Both the position numbers and the translations under genes were made by a program. From an uncultured Eubacteriales bacterium (GTDB taxonomy: Bacteria > Bacillota > Clostridia > Christensenellales > CAG-138): a stretch of 8,242 nucleotides of DNA. The stretch covers positions 1 to 8,242 of the forward strand of contig URFJ01000086.1 in assembly GCA_900547135.1 (NCBI GenBank), written 5' to 3'. The notes beneath the pieces are model-generated. The model searched no databases, was not told the origin of the DNA, and worked only from the letters and a program-made list of their open reading frames with translations. Below are positions 6,576-8,242 of the stretch, in pieces (positions within the stretch are counted from its first letter, which is position 1; each line of letters begins with the position of its first letter).

Positions 6576-7863
6576 TGTCGCAGTTATAGGGGCCGGCCTT
6601 GCCGGCTGCGAGGCCGCCTATCAGCTTGCAGAGAGGGGCGTAGACGTAACTTTATACGATATGAAGCCTTCAAAGCTGCTGGCAGCATACGATTCAACGG
6701 ATTTTGCCGAGCTTGTGTGCTCAAATTCATTGAGGTCGGACCGGCTGCAAAATGCGGTGGGGCTTCTGAAAGAGGAGCTTCGAAGGCTTGGGTCCATGGT
6801 TATACAGGCTGCGGATGAGAACCGTGTGCCGGCGGGAGGCGCGCTGGCTGTTGACAGGGTGGGCTTTTCAAGGGATATTACAAAACGTGTACGCAACCAT
6901 CCCCTAATTACCGTGGTTGAGGAGGAGATAAGGGAAATTCCGGCGCGCGAGGCGATAATAGCAACTGGGCCGCTTACAGAAGGGGCGTTAATGGAAAGCA
7001 TTGAGAGCCTTTTGGGTGAAAGTATGCATTTTTTTGACGCAGCCGCGCCGATTGTTACTTATGATTCCCTAAATATGGACAAGGTCTTTATCGCCTCAAG
7101 ATATGGAAGAGGAAGCGATTACCTTAACTGTCCCATGAATAAAGAGGAGTATTTTAGCTTTGTAGAGGCGCTTAAGGCGGCAGATACGGCAGTTTTAAGA
7201 GAATTTGAGGACATGAAGGTATTTGAGGGCTGCATGCCTGTCGAGGTAATGGCCAAACGCGGCGACATGACGCTGGCATTCGGTCCGCTTAAACCGGTGG
7301 GTTTATTGGATGAACGCAAAGCAGAAAAACCGTTTGCTGTCGTTCAACTGCGCAGGGACGATGCCGATGGGCGCTTGTACAATATTGTAGGATTTCAGAC
7401 GAATTTAAAGTTCGGGGAGCAAAAAAGAGTCTTTTCAATGATACCCGGCCTAGAAAACGTAGAATTTGTGCGCTATGGCGTGATGCATAGAAACTCATAT
7501 CTTAATTCACCGTTAAAGCTTGGAATTGACTATTGTTATAATAATTCAAAGACCTATTTTGCCGGTCAGATTACAGGCGTAGAAGGATATGTTGAAAGCA
7601 TTGCCAGCGGATATACGGCGGGTTTGAACCTAGCCAGAAGATGTGAAGGAAAACCAGCTATAGATTTTACCAAAAAAACGGCGATAGGGGCCCTTTCGCA
7701 CTATATTTCTGAGTATTCTGGCTCTGATTTTCAGCCAATGAACATAAACTTTGGTATAATGGAGGGCGTACAAACCCGAATTAGGAATAAACAGGAGCGG
7801 TACACAGCGGTTTCCGTAAGAGCCCTTTGTGTTATCGATGATATAATTGCAAACGTTTTGTAA
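6568..7863 (+). CDS. trmFO: tRNA (uracil-54-C5)-methyltransferase, folate/FAD-dependent (TrmFO, Gid)
   Basis: TrmFO makes 5-methyluridine at position 54 in the T-loop of tRNA, taking the carbon from 5,10-methylenetetrahydrofolate and using FAD and NAD(P)H; it is a cytoplasmic enzyme. The 431-residue protein matches the usual 430-440. The N-terminus has the FAD-binding GAGLAGCEAA (8-17), then FAELVCSNSLRS (46-57) with Cys51 and NAVGLLKEELR (62-72). VPAGGALAVDR (87-97) and IATGPLT (131-137) follow. The second half has DAAAPIV (157-163), LNCPM (186-190), FEGCMPVEVMA (219-229) with Cys222, QLRRDDADGRLYNIVGFQTNLKFGEQKR (260-287), RYGVMHRNSYLNSP (302-315), FAGQITGVEGYVES (331-344) and DFQPMNINFG (387-396). 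Cys51 and Cys222 correspond to the two cysteines studied in the B. subtilis enzyme (Cys53 and Cys226). The start overlaps the topA end in the sequence ATGAATGA. Nothing in the protein looks degraded. Confidence 0.97.
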   Translation: MNDVAVIGAGLAGCEAAYQLAERGVDVTLYDMKPSKLLAAYDSTDFAELVCSNSLRSDRLQNAVGLLKEELRRLGSMVIQAADENRVPAGGALAVDRVGFSRDITKRVRNHPLITVVEEEIREIPAREAIIATGPLTEGALMESIESLLGESMHFFDAAAPIVTYDSLNMDKVFIASRYGRGSDYLNCPMNKEEYFSFVEALKAADTAVLREFEDMKVFEGCMPVEVMAKRGDMTLAFGPLKPVGLLDERKAEKPFAVVQLRRDDADGRLYNIVGFQTNLKFGEQKRVFSMIPGLENVEFVRYGVMHRNSYLNSPLKLGIDYCYNNSKTYFAGQITGVEGYVESIASGYTAGLNLARRCEGKPAIDFTKKTAIGALSHYISEYSGSDFQPMNINFGIMEGVQTRIRNKQERYTAVSVRALCVIDDIIANVL

Positions 7864-7879
7864 ACAAATGCAATTATAT
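7841..7879 (+). promoter_or_regulatory. 11-bp perfect inverted repeat straddling the trmFO stop codon
   Basis: The arms ATATAATTGCA (7841-7851) and TGCAATTATAT (7869-7879) are exact reverse complements separated by 17 bases. Within the spacer, GTTT (7855-7858) and AAAC (7862-7865) can form a second small stem. The trmFO TAA lies in the loop. A short run gTTTTaa (7881-7887) follows, so the RNA could act as a weak, A-U-rich terminator. As DNA it could be an operator, since the right arm ends just upstream of the expected -35 region of the hslV promoter candidate. The symmetry is certain, the function unresolved. Confidence 0.4.
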
Positions 7880-7899
7880 ATGTTTTAATGAATACAATG

Positions 7900-7908
7900 T
7901 GCTATTAT
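7900..7908 (+). promoter_or_regulatory. Candidate extended -10 promoter for hslV
   Basis: TGCTATTAT fits the extended -10 form TGnTATAAT with one mismatch in the hexamer (TATTAT, 7903-7908). There is no good -35 match at 16-18 bases upstream, which extended -10 promoters tolerate. A start near 7915 would give a leader of about 20 bases containing AAAGAGG (7924-7930). This would let hslV be transcribed separately from trmFO. Confidence 0.38.
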
Positions 7909-7936
7909 GCATCAATAATGTATAAAGAGGTTAAAT

Positions 7937-8242
7937 ATGAAATTTGAGGGGACAACGATCGTTGCCATAAAACGATACGGCAAGTGTGCAATCGCAGGCG
8001 ACGGACAGGTGACGTTTGGGGAAAATACCATAATGAAGCATACGGCAAAGAAGGTAAGACGGGTATATCATAACAATGTGGCCGTAGGCTTCGCAGGCTC
8101 CGTAGCGGATGCGTTTTCATTGTGCGAGCGTTTTGAAGCTAAACTGGAACAATACAATGGAAACCTGAAGCGGGCCGCAGTATCACTTGCCCAGGAATGG
8201 AGGAGCGACAAGGCGCTTAGGCAGCTGCAGGCCCTTTTGATA
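7937..8242 (+). CDS. hslV: ATP-dependent protease proteolytic subunit HslV (ClpQ), 5' part
   Basis: The first 102 residues of a protein normally about 175-180 long are visible; the gene runs off the window. HslV assembles as a double hexamer that, capped by the HslU ATPase, forms a cytoplasmic proteasome-like protease. Visible signatures are MKFEGTTIVAI at the start, AGDGQVTFGENTIMKHTAKKVRR (20-42), VGFAGSVADAF (50-60), RFEAKLEQYNGNLKRAA (65-81) and EWRSDKALRQLQALL (87-101). The N-terminal nucleophile would be Thr6, exposed by removal of the five-residue propeptide MKFEG. Asp22 and the AKKVRR lysine match conserved active-site positions. The one-residue-longer GENTIMKH loop agrees with B. subtilis ClpQ rather than E. 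coli HslV. ATG 7937 has AAAGAGG (7924-7930) six bases upstream. hslU, and often codY, would be expected just beyond the edge. Confidence 0.96.
   Translation, partial: MKFEGTTIVAIKRYGKCAIAGDGQVTFGENTIMKHTAKKVRRVYHNNVAVGFAGSVADAFSLCERFEAKLEQYNGNLKRAAVSLAQEWRSDKALRQLQALLI

Overview
The window reads as a chromosomal segment of a Gram-positive bacterium of the phylum Firmicutes (Bacillota), probably a clostridial lineage. The support is the gene order comM - dprA - topA - trmFO - hslV, the folate/FAD-dependent TrmFO in place of TrmA, strong AGGAGG-type ribosome binding sites and moderate G+C. I cannot name the species. All genes are on the + strand and no gene is visibly broken.

Layout. (1) Bases 2-1098 hold the 3' end of a PMT-type (GT-C, GT39-like) membrane glycosyltransferase, followed 14 bases later by a GtrA-family membrane protein. 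Together they look like an envelope glycosylation pair: GtrA proteins are thought to help present polyprenyl-phosphate sugars on the outer face of the membrane, and PMT-type enzymes use such donors. (2) Bases 1099-1637 form a 539-base stretch with no convincing gene. It holds a sigma-A-like promoter, a strong 12-bp hairpin directly after it, and a weaker promoter candidate before comM. (3) Bases 1638-7863 are a DNA-processing and housekeeping block: a ComM/YifB-type AAA+ protein, DprA, topoisomerase I and the tRNA m5U54 methyltransferase TrmFO. Spacing tightens along the block (140 bases, 40 bases, then an 8-base overlap). (4) After a 73-base AT-rich gap with a long inverted repeat and an extended -10 element, hslV begins and runs off the 3' edge.

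Functional reading. ComM and DprA both act on single-stranded DNA taken up during transformation (ComM-type helicases in branch migration, DprA in loading RecA). TopA relaxes negative supercoils and TrmFO modifies the T-loop of tRNA. HslV is the proteolytic chamber of the HslVU protease. In Bacillus subtilis the equivalent order is dprA-topA-trmFO-codV(xerC)-clpQ-clpY-codY; here the xerC-like gene is absent between trmFO and hslV.

I found no mobile element, CRISPR array, rRNA, tRNA or recognisable riboswitch, and no clearly new system. The items most worth a second look are the promoter-hairpin element in the long gap, the dyad straddling the trmFO stop codon, and the loss of xerC from the conserved order.
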